Shown: positions 44,164-55,390, counted from the first letter of the stretch. The stretch is 64,000 nt of DNA from Pseudomonas schmalbachii (GCF_017589465.1 NZ_JAELYA010000003.1:472868-536867), one strand, 5' to 3'. Made by a program: numbers and translations. Notes: generated by a model from the sequence alone, not told the origin.

Positions 44164-45366
44164 TCATTCCTCGTGAGCGCAAGCGGGCGCCGCGAGCAGC
44201 GGCAGAATCAGGGTGGCGCAGGTGCCGCGACCAGCACGGGACTGCAGGCGCAGTTCGCCCTGGTGGGCCTTGGCGACAGCCTTGACCACCCCCAGCCCAA
44301 GGCCGGTGCCGGTGGTTTTGGTGGTGAAGAAGGGTTCGCCGAGACGCGCCAGGGTGCCGGCATCCATCCCCGGGCCGTTGTCGCTGATGGACAGGCGCAG
44401 GCGGTCGCCGCGGCGGTACAGGTGGGCTTTCAGGCGCACGTCGCGGCCGCCGGCCTGGATGGCGTTTTCGATCAGGTTCAGCAGGCTGCCGACCAGGGTG
44501 TCGCGGTTGCACAGCAGCTCGCCGACACGCGCATCGCACTGCCAGCGTACCTGCAGGCCATCCACGTGAGGCTCGGCAGCGGCGCGCAGGCTGGCGAACA
44601 GTTGCGGCGGGGTCAGGCGGTCCGGCAGCGGCAGCTCGCCACGGGCGAACACCAGCATGTCGCGCACCTGGTTTTCCAGTTCGTGCAGGCGCTCCTTGAG
44701 CCGGCCGGCGAAGCGTTGCTGCTGTTCCGCCGGCAGTTCCTGCTCGCTGAGGTGGCCGGCATAGAGCATGGCGGCGGACAGCGGCGTGCGGATCTGGTGG
44801 GCCAGCGAGGCAACCATCCGCCCCAGCGCGGACAGGCGTTCGTGGCGGGCCAGCTGATCCTGCAGGCGGCGTGTTTCGGTGAGGTCGTTGAGCAGCACCA
44901 GTTGGCCGGGCTCGCCATTCAGCGAACGGGTGGCGATGGACAGGCGACGCCCATCGCGCAGGGAAATCTCGTGGCCGTCGTCTTCACGCGGAGCGAAGCA
45001 GCGGGCGATCACCTGACGCCAGAGCATACCCACCAGCGGCTGGCCGAGCAGCCCGCGCGCCGCCGGATTGGCTTCGCGCACCACGCCCTGGCCATCGATC
45101 ACGATAACGCCGCCGGGCAGCAGGTCGAGCAGGCTCTGCAGACGATTGGCCAGCCGCTCCTTTTCCGCCAGTTCCTGCATGCGCTGGGCGCTGACCAGGG
45201 CCAGCTCGCCCTTCAGCTCGGAGACGCGCGCCTCCAGCAGGCTGTAGGACTCGCTGAGCTGGCTGGACATCTGGTTGAACAGGGCGAAGGCCTGCTCAAG
45301 ACCGGCGCGGCTGCTTTCCTCCACCGGATTCGGCGGCGAGGCGGGACTGTGGGCGGCTTGCATCAT
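44164..45366 (-). CDS. fleS: Flagellar sensor histidine kinase FleS
   Basis: FleS (400 residues from the ATG at 45366; the next codon is also ATG) is the kinase partner of FleR. It has no membrane segment and is predicted to be cytoplasmic. A coiled coil is followed by a PAS-like domain (LLDLLPGGVIVIDGQGVVRE). The dimerisation helix carries the phospho-His in ASLAHQIRTPLSAAMLYAG, and the ATPase has the N-box LLNLIENAIQAGG and ISDNGPGMDAG. Longer frames upstream run through the repeat region. It overlaps or abuts fleR. Confidence 0.95.
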   Translation of the reverse strand: MMQAAHSPASPPNPVEESSRAGLEQAFALFNQMSSQLSESYSLLEARVSELKGELALVSAQRMQELAEKERLANRLQSLLDLLPGGVIVIDGQGVVREANPAARGLLGQPLVGMLWRQVIARCFAPREDDGHEISLRDGRRLSIATRSLNGEPGQLVLLNDLTETRRLQDQLARHERLSALGRMVASLAHQIRTPLSAAMLYAGHLSEQELPAEQQQRFAGRLKERLHELENQVRDMLVFARGELPLPDRLTPPQLFASLRAAAEPHVDGLQVRWQCDARVGELLCNRDTLVGSLLNLIENAIQAGGRDVRLKAHLYRRGDRLRLSISDNGPGMDAGTLARLGEPFFTTKTTGTGLGLGVVKAVAKAHQGELRLQSRAGRGTCATLILPLLAAPACAHEE

Positions 45367-45417
45367 GCGACTCTCTCTTCCATCCGACGTCAGCGAAATG
45401 TCGGTCGGAGGAGGCAT

Positions 45418-45433
45418 AGCAAGCTGCGTGCCG
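45418..45433 (-). promoter_or_regulatory. Sigma-54 promoter of fleSR
   Basis: On the minus strand this reads CGGCACGCAGCTTGCT, 15 of 16 consensus bases with exact spacing. It lies 52 bases upstream of the fleS start and is expected to be driven by FleQ. Confidence 0.9.
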
Positions 45434-45483
45434 GAAATTTCCCAGATTCGCGTGGGATTGGTTCGGAGGGATGCACATGCACC

Positions 45484-45632
45484 TGTAGGAGCGCGCCATG
45501 CGCGCGATTCGCGGGCATGGCCCGCTACGGTCAGCCGCGGGGCGAACTCCTGTAGGAGCGAGGGGGACGCCCAGTCCGATGCTCGCGAATGCCGGCAACT
45601 CAAAAGCTTCGCGAGCAGAGCTCGCTCCTACA
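45484..45632. repeat. Extragenic palindrome family D, compound copy
   Basis: Nested TGTAGGAGCG elements begin at 45484 and 45552 and end with GCTCGCTCCTACA at 45632. They include GCGGGCATGGCCCGCTAC arms like those of the flgI copy. A partial GTAGGATGGGTTACG (family B-like) follows at about 45652. The 412-base fleQ-fleS gap holds these, the fleS promoter and the fleQ terminator, and no gene. Confidence 0.8.
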
Positions 45633-45715
45633 AAAGCATCATCGGCAGGCCCGTAGGATGGGTTACGTGGCTCCTGCCGGTATAAGGCAGGTGGTCGCTT
45701 TCACTCCACGCCGCA

Positions 45716-45755
45716 ACGAAAAAGGCGGATAAAGCATTCCGCTCTATCCGCCTTT
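45716..45755 (-). terminator. Rho-independent terminator of fleQ
   Basis: On the minus strand an AAAGGCGGATA / TATCCGCCTTT stem is followed by TTTCG. It lies 24 bases after the fleQ stop and separates fleQ from fleSR. Confidence 0.88.
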
Positions 45756-45778
45756 CATCATTCAGCCGGGGGAAGGCG

Positions 45779-47254
<1,476 letters not shown>

Positions 47255-47460
47255 CTTGATCTGTCTTCCTGGAGTAAGAGGCCGGCCGAGGCGGTAAAAA
47301 GAAATACCGGCGACTTCACTTCCCCCGAGTTCGCCAGCATTTAGCCAGTATTAAAGTAAAGAACCGGGAGAGAGTCAAATAAATGACGTGAATTTTCTGA
47401 TGCGGTCCGAACAGGGACGCCAGTGCAAGATACGCGAACTCCAGCGCGAAAAATGTCGAC

Positions 47461-47757
47461 TCAACCGAATAACTGGTAGACCTTGGCGCCCTGGCTGGCG
47501 CGACGAACCGTCGCCAGTTCCTCGCCTATCGCTTCCCGTTGCTGACGGCAGGCCGCCAGCAGTTCGCCGTACATCGCCAGCAATTGTTCCATGGTTTCGC
47601 GCAGAGCCTGCTCATCGCGCCCGGCGTCCCCCATGGCATGTTCGACCTGCGCACGGCAAGCCTGGTCCAGGTCGGCGATTGCCTGCCAGTCCTGCTCGCG
47701 CAAAGCCACTGCCAGCGCTGCGCGAGTTTCATTGAGTTGCTGCATGGCCTGGCTCAT
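47461..47757 (-). CDS. fliT: FliT-family flagellar chaperone
   Basis: The ATG at 47757 is chosen because GGGGA lies 5 bases upstream (98 residues); an ATG at 47769 adds four residues. The short all-helical protein (MQQLNETRAALAVALREQDW, LRETMEQLLAMYGELLAAC) fits FliT, the chaperone for the cap protein FliD. It lies at the end of fliD-fliS-fliT, the conserved position. Sequence conservation of FliT is low, so the call leans on gene order. Confidence 0.82.
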   Translation of the reverse strand: MSQAMQQLNETRAALAVALREQDWQAIADLDQACRAQVEHAMGDAGRDEQALRETMEQLLAMYGELLAACRQQREAIGEELATVRRASQGAKVYQLFG

Positions 47758-47772
47758 CTCATTCCCCATTCA

Positions 47773-48153
47773 TCAGGCGGCAATCTGGTCCCAGCCTGAT
47801 TTCACTTCCCGCAACAGACCCGCCACTTCATCGAGGATGGAGGCGTCGTTGCTGCGGTTGGCTTCCAGCAGGCGCTGGGTCATGTAACCGTAAAGACCTT
47901 CCAGGTTACCAGCCAGTTCCCCGCCTTTTTCCATATCCAGCGCTTCACGCAGGCCACTGACGATACCCAGCGCCTTGCCGATCAGTTCGCCTTTCTCCGC
48001 CAACTGCCCACGCTCGATGGCACCGCGCGCCTGAGCCAGCCGCTCCAGGCCGCCCTGCATGAGCATCAGGATCAGGCCGTGGGGCGTAGCCTCGGCCACA
48101 CGGGCCTCCAGGCTGACTTGCTGGTATTGCTTCATGGCTCGCATCGCGTACAT
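47773..48153 (-). CDS. fliS: Flagellin export chaperone FliS
   Basis: FliS (126 residues) binds the C-terminus of flagellin and prevents premature polymerisation. Signature parts are MRAMKQYQQVSLEARVAEAT, PHGLILMLMQGGLERLAQAR and LREALDMEKGGELAGNLEGL. GGAG lies 7 bases before the ATG. A sigma-28 promoter precedes it, so it can be made together with fliC independently of fliD. Confidence 0.96.
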   Translation of the reverse strand: MYAMRAMKQYQQVSLEARVAEATPHGLILMLMQGGLERLAQARGAIERGQLAEKGELIGKALGIVSGLREALDMEKGGELAGNLEGLYGYMTQRLLEANRSNDASILDEVAGLLREVKSGWDQIAA

Positions 48154-48189
48154 GGATCAGCTCCTGCTGGAATTCACTCACTGTCCGAT

Positions 48190-48216
48190 TTATCGGCAGA
48201 GTTGGCAGGAGCTTTA
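48190..48216 (-). promoter_or_regulatory. Sigma-28 (FliA) promoter of fliS
   Basis: On the minus strand this reads TAAAGCTC, 11 bases, then GCCGATAA. The -10 box is perfect and the spacing exact. It lies in the fliD-fliS gap, 37 bases before the fliS start. Confidence 0.85.
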
Positions 48217-48240
48217 TCGATTTTTACCGGGAAATACGGT

Positions 48241-49692
48241 TCAGCTCTTGTTGGCGAACGGCAGGCTGGCCAATTGATTGGTCAGGCTGTTGGCGGTGGA
48301 TTGCAGGTTGCCGACCAGCGCATCCATGGCGTTGAACTGTTTCAACAGTCGCTCCTGCAGCGCGGAGATACGCCGATTGAGGTCTTCCTGCTGCTTGTCG
48401 ACGCTACTCAACGTGCCCTGCAGGGCCTTGTTGCGCAGTTCGAGGACGCCGCCGGTATCGGTGTAAGGCTTGAGCTTGTTGGTCATACGGGCTGCAAGAC
48501 CATTGTCGCCGGCGAACAGGGAAGCGATGTCCTCGAAGTTCTCGCTGACTGCCTTGTCCAGCTTGGTCGAGTCCAGCTCCAGCGTGCCATCCTGCTTGGT
48601 CATGATCCCCAGGTCAGCGAGCACGCGAACGCCGCCATCGCCATTGGTGGTAACCAGTTCGTTGCGCATGGTGCTGACCAGCGAGCGCACGGTGGCGTCA
48701 CCCACCAGAGCGCCGGTGACCGGCGTCTTGCCCTCGCCGACGGAGGTGACCACGGTTTGTTCCTTGATGACGCCCATCAGCTTGTTGTAGGCGTCGACGA
48801 ACTTCTTGATGTTGCTCTTGACGCCGCCGGTGTCGAGGCCGACATCCACGCTCAACGGCTCGCCCGCCTTGGTCAGGCTCTTGAGATTGAGGGTGACGCC
48901 TTCGATGGCGTCTTCGACGGTATTGGAGTCGCTCCTGACCAGCAGACCGTCGATGCTCAGCTCGGCGCTCCTGGCGCGACTGAGCATGCGCGGCGCCTTC
49001 GGATCGTCCGGAACCGGCGGGTCCACCACATCGGGATCGCTGGGCGCCGCACTCGGCGTGAAAGCAAGGTCTTCGAGGCTGGCACTGCCGCTGCCGTCAT
49101 CACCGCTGACACTCACGGCAATGTCGTGGCCATCGCCCATCTTGCTGCTGCTCAATACCAATCGAGCACCCTGGGCATCGGTAACGATGGTGGCGCTGAC
49201 GCCCTGCTCTTTGCCGGCCTTGTTGATCGCATCGCGCAGGCCCGCCAGGGTGTTGTTGCTTTCGTCCACCTCGATGGCCGGAAGCTCGGTGTCGCCGACC
49301 TTGACGGTCAGGCTGCCCTTGCCGAAGGTCGCAGCCTCGCTTCCGTTGGCGGGAATCGCCGCCAACGCCACCTTGCTGCCCTGGGCCAGCTGCTTCACTT
49401 CGACCTGATAGCTGCCCACGCCGGCCTTCGGGGTACCGGTCGCTGTCAGCACATCCGTTTTCGATGAACTGACACTGCGCCCCTGGAAGCTCTCCGGCTT
49501 GTTGAGCGAAGAAAGCGCCGTCTGGAAATCGCTGATGGCACTTTTCAAGCTGCCCAGTGCGGTGATCTTGCTGGTAGTAGCCTTGCTCAGCTTGTCGATC
49601 TGGTTCTGCTTCGGGGTTTTCTCCGCCGACACCAGCGCACTGACAATGCCGTTGATGTCGAGGCCCGAGCCCAGACCGGTGATGCTGGTCAT
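48241..49692 (-). CDS. fliD: Flagellar cap protein FliD (HAP2)
   Basis: FliD (483 residues) forms the filament cap and helps flagellin fold at the tip; in P. aeruginosa it also binds mucin. The N-terminus SITGLGSGLDINGIVSALV and the C-terminal coiled coil (GTLSSVDKQQEDLNRRISAL, RLLKQFNAMDALVGNLQST) are conserved. The central region is variable, with an Asp/Pro-rich insertion (SDPDVVDPPVPDDP). It lies downstream of flaG under its own sigma-54 promoter. Confidence 0.97.
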   Translation of the reverse strand: MTSITGLGSGLDINGIVSALVSAEKTPKQNQIDKLSKATTSKITALGSLKSAISDFQTALSSLNKPESFQGRSVSSSKTDVLTATGTPKAGVGSYQVEVKQLAQGSKVALAAIPANGSEAATFGKGSLTVKVGDTELPAIEVDESNNTLAGLRDAINKAGKEQGVSATIVTDAQGARLVLSSSKMGDGHDIAVSVSGDDGSGSASLEDLAFTPSAAPSDPDVVDPPVPDDPKAPRMLSRARSAELSIDGLLVRSDSNTVEDAIEGVTLNLKSLTKAGEPLSVDVGLDTGGVKSNIKKFVDAYNKLMGVIKEQTVVTSVGEGKTPVTGALVGDATVRSLVSTMRNELVTTNGDGGVRVLADLGIMTKQDGTLELDSTKLDKAVSENFEDIASLFAGDNGLAARMTNKLKPYTDTGGVLELRNKALQGTLSSVDKQQEDLNRRISALQERLLKQFNAMDALVGNLQSTANSLTNQLASLPFANKS

Positions 49693-49741
49693 ATCCCTTC
49701 TCCGTCAAGAATCCGCACGAGTATTGCCTGCCGAGAATCAA

Positions 49742-49757
49742 GGGCAAGCTTCATGCC
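49742..49757 (-). promoter_or_regulatory. Sigma-54 promoter of fliD
   Basis: On the minus strand this reads TGGCATGAAGCTTGCC, 14 of 16 consensus bases with exact spacing. It lies 50 bases upstream of fliD. Confidence 0.8.
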
Positions 49758-49773
49758 AATCATCGCCACCGCC

Positions 49774-50121
49774 TCAGGCGTGGGCTTCGAACATCAGGCT
49801 GCGCATATCGTCGAGCCGGGCGGCAAGTTTCAGCACATCTTCGGAAGGCATTTGCCGCACTACCTTGCCGGAATCACCGTCGATAACCTTGACCACTACC
49901 TTGCCGGAGGATTCGTCGATGCTGAAGTTGAGGTTTCGCTTGAGCGTCTGCAAAAAGGACTGGATATCGTCCACGGCTGAATCCAGTCGACTACGCGAGG
50001 CAGCGCCATCACGCGAAGACTCGCCGTCGCGGAGTGATGAATTCTGTGCTGTATCGGCGGCCGGCTTGATGCTGGCAGCACGGCTCGGCGCAACCATGGA
50101 TGCGATGTTTGCAACGTCCAT
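49774..50121 (-). CDS. flaG: FlaG-family flagellar protein
   Basis: FlaG (115 residues) is a small protein that affects filament length in several bacteria. The first 55 residues are Ser/Ala/Arg-rich and look disordered. The conserved C-terminal domain has LNFSIDESSGKVVVKVIDGD and GKVVRQMPSEDVLKLAARLD. It sits between fliC and fliD, 76 bases after fliC, from which it is separated by the fliC terminator; expression may rely on read-through. Confidence 0.93.
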   Translation of the reverse strand: MDVANIASMVAPSRAASIKPAADTAQNSSLRDGESSRDGAASRSRLDSAVDDIQSFLQTLKRNLNFSIDESSGKVVVKVIDGDSGKVVRQMPSEDVLKLAARLDDMRSLMFEAHA

Positions 50122-50140
50122 CTTTCACCTCGCAAAAGCC

Positions 50141-50170
50141 AAAAAGGAGGAAGGGTTGCCCCTTCCTCCT
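50141..50170 (-). terminator. Rho-independent terminator of fliC
   Basis: On the minus strand an AGGAGGAAGG / CCTTCCTCCT stem of about 10 base pairs is followed by TTTTT. It lies 28 bases after the fliC stop. Confidence 0.93.
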
Positions 50171-50197
50171 GTTACCCGATCAGCCGTTGGCCGGGGC

Positions 50198-51712
50198 TTA
50201 GCGCAGCAGGCTGAGAACCGCCTGCGGCAGCTGGTTGGCCTGGGCCAGGATCGCAGTACCGGCCTGTTGCAGCACCTGGTTCTTCGACAGGGTCGCGGTT
50301 TCCGCGGCGAAGTCGGCGTCGCGGATACGGCTACGAGCAGAGTCGACGTTCTCGGCGATGCTCTGCAGGTTGGTGATGGTGTTGTCGAAACGGTTCTGCA
50401 CGGCACCGAGGCTGGAGCGGGTGCTGTCGATCTGGCCGAGGGCCGAGTCGATGATGCCGATGGCTTTCTGGGCACCGTTTACGCTGCTGATGTCGATGGA
50501 CTGGACGGTGTCCATGTCGGAATTGCTACCGCCCGAGGCAAAAATAGTATCGTCGGTGTCAGCCTGAATGGTGAAGCCACCCAAGGAGGTGAGGCGAACG
50601 TCACCAGTTACCAAAGCTGCAACGTCGCCGCCCTCTGTCAGAGTAGTCACTGTACCCAGCGGGTTATCGTCGAAATCATAGGCTTGGATATCGATACTTT
50701 CGTCAGAACTACCGCTAACTGCAAAGCCGTCGATGGCGATGTTGCTGCCGTCCTTGGATTCCAGGGTAAGGCTGCCCTTGTCATCGATCTTGGCGGTAAC
50801 ACCAGTGGTCGAAGTCTTGGCGTTAATCGCGTCACGCAAGTTCGACAAGTTCGTAGTATCGCTGATGTTGGCGGAAATCGATGCTGTGCCAGTTCCTCCA
50901 GTCAGATCGAACGACACGTTACCGGTACTGGTCAGATTGGACATGACCACCTTGGTGTGCGCTTCAGCCTTGACACCCGTCGTGGACTCCTTGGCATTGA
51001 TTGCCGCAGCTACAGCAGCAGCGCTACTTCCCTCGTCATCGTCACCTACAGCGATACCCGTAGCTTGGCCGTCCGGACCAGTGATAGTAAGGTTATTGGC
51101 CGTCATACCGTTGCCGCCGGCGCCAGCGGCCGGAAGCGCAGTATCAGCAATGATGGAACCAAATACAGTGCTGCTGTTCGCCTGCCCTTTTACCGCATGG
51201 GTGCCCAGATCGCTGGACCCCGCCGCCCCCACGGAAACACTGATGGTCTCGTGGGCGTTGGAACCGACCTGGAAGTCCACGTTGTTGAAGGAGCCATCCA
51301 GCACCTTACGACCACCGAAGGTGGTGGTGTCGGCGATACGGGTTAGCTCGTCCTGCAGGGCGCTGACTTCCTTCTGCAGTGCCTTGCGGTCAGTGGAGTC
51401 GTTGGTGCCGTTGGCCGACTGCAGCGACAGGTCGCGCATACGCTGGAGGATGTTGGTGGACTGCTGCAGGGCGCCTTCAGCGGTCTGGGCCAGGGAGATA
51501 CCGTCGTTGGCGTTGCGTACCGCGACGTTCAGACCGCTGATCTGGCTGGTCATACGGTTGGAGATCTGCAGGCCGGCAGCATCGTCCTTGGCGCTGTTGA
51601 TGCGGTTGCCGGTGGACAGACGTTGCAGCGAAGTGCTCAGCGCGTTGGACGAGCTGTTCAGGTTGCGCTGGGTGTTCAGGGAAGCAATGTTCGTGTTGAC
51701 GGTAAGGGCCAT
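50198..51712 (-). CDS. fliC: Flagellin FliC
   Basis: Flagellin (504 residues) builds the filament. The conserved ends are [40 protein letters not shown] and, at the C-terminus, the long D0/D1 helices closing [16 protein letters not shown]. The surface-exposed middle (about 180-390) is variable, rich in Thr, Ser, Gly and Asp, and lower in GC than its flanks, as expected of a diversifying antigen. A sigma-28 promoter lies 93 bases upstream and a strong terminator follows. Confidence 0.98.
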   Translation of the reverse strand: MALTVNTNIASLNTQRNLNSSSNALSTSLQRLSTGNRINSAKDDAAGLQISNRMTSQISGLNVAVRNANDGISLAQTAEGALQQSTNILQRMRDLSLQSANGTNDSTDRKALQKEVSALQDELTRIADTTTFGGRKVLDGSFNNVDFQVGSNAHETISVSVGAAGSSDLGTHAVKGQANSSTVFGSIIADTALPAAGAGGNGMTANNLTITGPDGQATGIAVGDDDEGSSAAAVAAAINAKESTTGVKAEAHTKVVMSNLTSTGNVSFDLTGGTGTASISANISDTTNLSNLRDAINAKTSTTGVTAKIDDKGSLTLESKDGSNIAIDGFAVSGSSDESIDIQAYDFDDNPLGTVTTLTEGGDVAALVTGDVRLTSLGGFTIQADTDDTIFASGGSNSDMDTVQSIDISSVNGAQKAIGIIDSALGQIDSTRSSLGAVQNRFDNTITNLQSIAENVDSARSRIRDADFAAETATLSKNQVLQQAGTAILAQANQLPQAVLSLLR

Positions 51713-51804
51713 GGTGGTCTCCTTCAGAGGTCCTGTTCGATGCCTGAGCGCGCGATATCTCGGCCTGCTTGCTCAGGTATCCCAAGAATTCGCATTCGAA
51801 GTTC

Positions 51805-51831
51805 TTATCGGCGCCTGTTCGTGGAGCTTTA
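51805..51831 (-). promoter_or_regulatory. Sigma-28 (FliA) promoter of fliC
   Basis: On the minus strand this reads TAAAGCTC, 11 bases, then GCCGATAA, with a perfect -10 box. The same two boxes occur before fliS. The start of fliC is 93 bases downstream. Confidence 0.93.
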
Positions 51832-51968
51832 GCGAAACTTCGCGTTTTTTCTTTCTCGCGGTCAGTTGCCTGACCGGACATACCCACAACTCCCGCAACC
51901 ACACGGGAGGTACAAACACGCTATCGACAGAAGTGTCCCGGGCTTTAGCGGATATCCCGGCTGACCGA

Positions 51969-52056
51969 CGTAGGTTGGTGCTGAACGCAGTGAAGCCCAA
52001 CACCTGGCGGTGTCGGATAGCGTTGTTGGGCTTCGCAAGCTCAGCACCAACCTACG
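51969..52056. repeat. Extragenic palindrome family A, copy 4
   Basis: This inverted repeat of about 88 bases sits between flgL and the fliC promoter, immediately after the flgL 3' end. The gap 51713-52068 contains only this and the fliC promoter. Confidence 0.9.
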
Positions 52057-52068
52057 AATCGCCGCGGC

Positions 52069-53361
52069 TCAGCCGAGGAAGTTGAACAGGCTCAGCCCGC
52101 TGATCTTCACGTAGCTCTGCTGTGCGGCCTGGAGGATCGTCGACTGCATGGACAGGCGTGACAGTGCTTCCGCGTAGTCGAGATCCTGCAAATCGGAGAT
52201 GACTCCGGTATTCACCAGCGAGACGTCGTCGATGAAGGTTTCGGTGGAGTCGATGGTGTTCAGCCGCGCACCGATCTGCCCACGCACCTTGAGTATCTGG
52301 TTGCTGGCCGCATCCAGATTGCTCAGGGCCACGCCCGTGGCATCGCGAATCGCCTTGCTGCCGCTGGGAGTGTCCGCGCCGTTCTCCAGCGCCTTGCGCA
52401 GTTCGGACACCGTATCGAGCATGCTGCGCTTCTCGTGCGCCGGATCGCGGTTGATCGTGAACTCGTCACCTGCTGCCGGTTTCCCATCGAGAATGACGCT
52501 GACGCCGCCATAGCGGATGACGTCCTTGGTCAGCTCATCGTTGTCGATGCTGCCATTGGCGAGTTGCCAGGCCGGAGGCGATGCGGGGTCGTAGGTGCTC
52601 CAATCCGGCGTGGCGTTGGCGTCGTAAATCACATAGTTGTTCGGATCGAGGAAGTGAATGCCCACTCCATCGCCGGCCGATGGAGGATTGCTCGCCGGGA
52701 AGTCGCGGTCATAGGCCAGCTTGTCGTCCACCATGCCCAACGAGATACGTCCCGTACCGGTGTTTCCAGCAACCTCGTCCGTTTTCACCCGATTCGCATT
52801 GAAGATGTTCTCGAACAGCTCCTTGCCGCTGTCGCTGATCGGCAGGAAGGTGCTGCTGGCGATCTGCACCTGGCGCTGACTTTCATCGCCCTGATAACTG
52901 TAAGTGCCATCAGGGTTGCGCACGAACGGCTGGATGTCGCCCTGGGAACCGGAGAACAGGTACTTGCCGTTGGCATCCTTGCTGTTCAGCAAGTTCAACA
53001 GTTCGTCCTCGCGCTGCGCCAGCTCGGTAGCGAGAGCCTGCTTGTCGCTGGAGTCCTGCGCACCGTTGCCGGCCTGCACGGCGATTTCCCGGACGCGCTG
53101 CAGTACGTTGCCAATCGAGGTAAGGATCGCCTCCTCGCTATTCAGGCTGTTCTTCGCCGCGGTGATGTTGGTCTTGTACTGCCCGTTGAGCGCCTGCTCC
53201 TGGCTGAGCTGCAGCAGGCGCACCGAGGCGACCGGGTCGTCCGCCGGGGTGAGCAGGCGCTTGCCGGTGCTGATCTGCTCCTGGGTGCGGGTGACGCTGG
53301 AGTAGTTGCGCTGCAGGCCGCCGACTGAGTTGTTGTAGGCCTGGATTGTGGAGATACGCAT
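52069..53361 (-). CDS. flgL: Hook-filament junction protein FlgL (HAP3)
   Basis: FlgL (430 residues) joins hook and filament with FlgK. The N-terminus MRISTIQAYNNSVGGLQRNY and EQISTGKRLLTPADDPVASV are typical, as is the flagellin-like C-terminal helix ending SYVKISGLSLFNFLG. It is the last gene of flgFGHIJKL, 13 bases after flgK. Confidence 0.97.
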   Translation of the reverse strand: MRISTIQAYNNSVGGLQRNYSSVTRTQEQISTGKRLLTPADDPVASVRLLQLSQEQALNGQYKTNITAAKNSLNSEEAILTSIGNVLQRVREIAVQAGNGAQDSSDKQALATELAQREDELLNLLNSKDANGKYLFSGSQGDIQPFVRNPDGTYSYQGDESQRQVQIASSTFLPISDSGKELFENIFNANRVKTDEVAGNTGTGRISLGMVDDKLAYDRDFPASNPPSAGDGVGIHFLDPNNYVIYDANATPDWSTYDPASPPAWQLANGSIDNDELTKDVIRYGGVSVILDGKPAAGDEFTINRDPAHEKRSMLDTVSELRKALENGADTPSGSKAIRDATGVALSNLDAASNQILKVRGQIGARLNTIDSTETFIDDVSLVNTGVISDLQDLDYAEALSRLSMQSTILQAAQQSYVKISGLSLFNFLG

Positions 53362-53374
53362 ATCAGGTCCTTAT

Positions 53375-55390
53375 TCAGCGGAAGCTGCCAAGCAGGGTGT
53401 CGAACAGCGAGCGGGCGATCTGGATCACCTGCGCCGAAGCGTTGTAGTACTGCTGGAACTGGATGAGGTTGGCCGCCTCTTCGTCGAGGCTGACGCCGGA
53501 CAGCGAGTCGCGGCTGTCCTGCGCCTGCTTGAGCACGGTGGCGCTGGCGTCGGAGTTGGTGCGCACCTGCGCGGTCAGGGTGCCAACGCGCTCGACCAGG
53601 CCGCCATAGGAGGAGTTGAAGCTGGCGCCGGCGCTGCCACCCACGGTGTTCTTGCTCTGCAGTCCGGACAGTGCCAGGGCGTTGCTGTTGTCGGAGATGC
53701 CCTTGCTGTTGAAACCGAGGCTGAAGCTGTCGCCGGCCTGCGGCACGCCGCTCAGGGTGAATTCATAGCTGTAGCTGTTGCCGGTTCCCGGATCGGTGTA
53801 ATCCAGGCGCAGGGTATTGGTCTGGCCCGGCACCAGATTGCTCGTGGAGGGCGAGAGATAGCTGAGGGTCGCACCAGGCGGCAGAGTGCCGCCCACGGTG
53901 TTGCTGGCGCTGTCGAAGCTCAGCGACAGGCCGCTGCCGAACAGACTCTGCAGTTCGCCAACCACCACCGGCGACGGACCGCCGACCAGCTTTGGCTGGC
54001 CGATGCTGCCAGTGCCGCGATTGTTGGTGGTGCTTTCCGCACGCGCGGTGCCGGCAAATGCCAGTTGCTCGGCCTTGAGCAGTGTATTGCGGATATCCCC
54101 GGCGCCGCTGCGAGTCGGCTGCAGGGTGAAGCGGTTGCCAGCCGCCGGCAGCGTGTCGAGGGTCATCTCGAAGCCCTGCCCTTCCCCTTTCGAATCGGCA
54201 AAGCTCAGGGTGTACGGGCCGGTGCCACTCACCGTCACGCTGATCGACTCACCGTCGCTCAGCCGCCGCGCGGTGAAGTTGGTGCCGTCGAAATCCAGCC
54301 GGTAGTCGCTGGGATTCAGCTTGCCGGTATCGGTGATCTGCAGGTTCGTCTTCACCGTGCCGATATTGCCGCTCCGCTCCAGCACGCGCAGGGCGGTGAT
54401 GCTCGGGTCGTTGATGTCGCCGAACAGCATGCCGCCGGCCTGTCCGGACAGGTCCAGGCCCTGGCCGAGTTGGCGATTGACCGCATCGGCGAACGTCAGG
54501 GCGATCTGTCCGAGCTTGTTGTAGGAGCTGTCCAGCACGGTGTCGCGATAGGCCAGCAGGCCGCCCATCTGCCCACCGGAAATCTGCGGCGTGATGGTCT
54601 GGGTGACGCTGCCGCTGACCAGTTGGATCTGGTGGCGGCTCGGATCATCGGCACCCGGCACCACCTGCAGCGTCGACACCTTGTTGCCGACCACCAGCGG
54701 CTGGCCGGTGCCGATGAAGAGGCTGAGCGAGGTGTCGTCCTGCTGCACCACCTGCACACCGACCAGTTGCGAGAGCTGGCGGATGGCTTCGTCGCGGGCA
54801 TCCAGCAGGTCGTTCGGCTTCACGCCGGAGCCCGTCGACTTCTGGATCGCGTCGTTATAGCCGGCGACGGTATTGGCCAGCGAATTGATCTGGCTGGCCA
54901 GCGAACCGAGCTGCTGGTTGATCAGGCCGTTCTGCTTGTCCAGTTGGTCGTACAGCGTGTTGAACGACTTCGACAGCCCCTGCGCCTCGGCCAACAGCGC
55001 TTCGCGGCCTTCGCTGGCGGACGGGTTGGAGGAAGCGGTCTGCAATGCGGTGAAGAATTTCTGCAGCGCCGGACTTATGCCGGTGGTGGTGTCGGACAGC
55101 AGCGCGTCGAGCTGTTCGATCTGCCCCTTGAACGCATCCAGCTCGTTGCTCTGGCTGGTCGCCGTGCGCACCTGCGCGGTGAGGAAGTCGCTGGCCAGCC
55201 GGCGGACGTCGGCCACCTGGGTGCCGGTGCCGACATAACCGTAGCCGGCGAACTGCGGGATGCTGGTCTGCTGGATCGCCTGCTGCCGGGAGTAGCCCGG
55301 TGTGTTGACGTTGCTGATGTTGTGGCCGGTGGCGGTCAGCGAGGTCTGGGTGGCGCGCAGGCCGGATAGAGCGATGGAAAGCAAACTCAT
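53375..55390 (-). CDS. flgK: Hook-filament junction protein FlgK (HAP1)
   Basis: FlgK (671 residues) is the larger junction protein. The flagellar-rod-type N-terminus reads MSLLSIALSGLRATQTSLTA followed by GHNISNVNTPGYSRQQA. The C-terminus contains SLDEEAANLIQFQQYYNASA, the standard axial-protein ending. The middle is variable and longer than in enteric bacteria (about 547 residues there), as is common in Pseudomonas. It lies 9 bases after flgJ. Confidence 0.97.
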   Translation of the reverse strand: MSLLSIALSGLRATQTSLTATGHNISNVNTPGYSRQQAIQQTSIPQFAGYGYVGTGTQVADVRRLASDFLTAQVRTATSQSNELDAFKGQIEQLDALLSDTTTGISPALQKFFTALQTASSNPSASEGREALLAEAQGLSKSFNTLYDQLDKQNGLINQQLGSLASQINSLANTVAGYNDAIQKSTGSGVKPNDLLDARDEAIRQLSQLVGVQVVQQDDTSLSLFIGTGQPLVVGNKVSTLQVVPGADDPSRHQIQLVSGSVTQTITPQISGGQMGGLLAYRDTVLDSSYNKLGQIALTFADAVNRQLGQGLDLSGQAGGMLFGDINDPSITALRVLERSGNIGTVKTNLQITDTGKLNPSDYRLDFDGTNFTARRLSDGESISVTVSGTGPYTLSFADSKGEGQGFEMTLDTLPAAGNRFTLQPTRSGAGDIRNTLLKAEQLAFAGTARAESTTNNRGTGSIGQPKLVGGPSPVVVGELQSLFGSGLSLSFDSASNTVGGTLPPGATLSYLSPSTSNLVPGQTNTLRLDYTDPGTGNSYSYEFTLSGVPQAGDSFSLGFNSKGISDNSNALALSGLQSKNTVGGSAGASFNSSYGGLVERVGTLTAQVRTNSDASATVLKQAQDSRDSLSGVSLDEEAANLIQFQQYYNASAQVIQIARSLFDTLLGSFR

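Noticed and set aside
44170..44539. Apparent N-terminal extension of fleR
   Set aside because: This is fleS read in another frame; the receiver domain starts directly at the chosen ATG.
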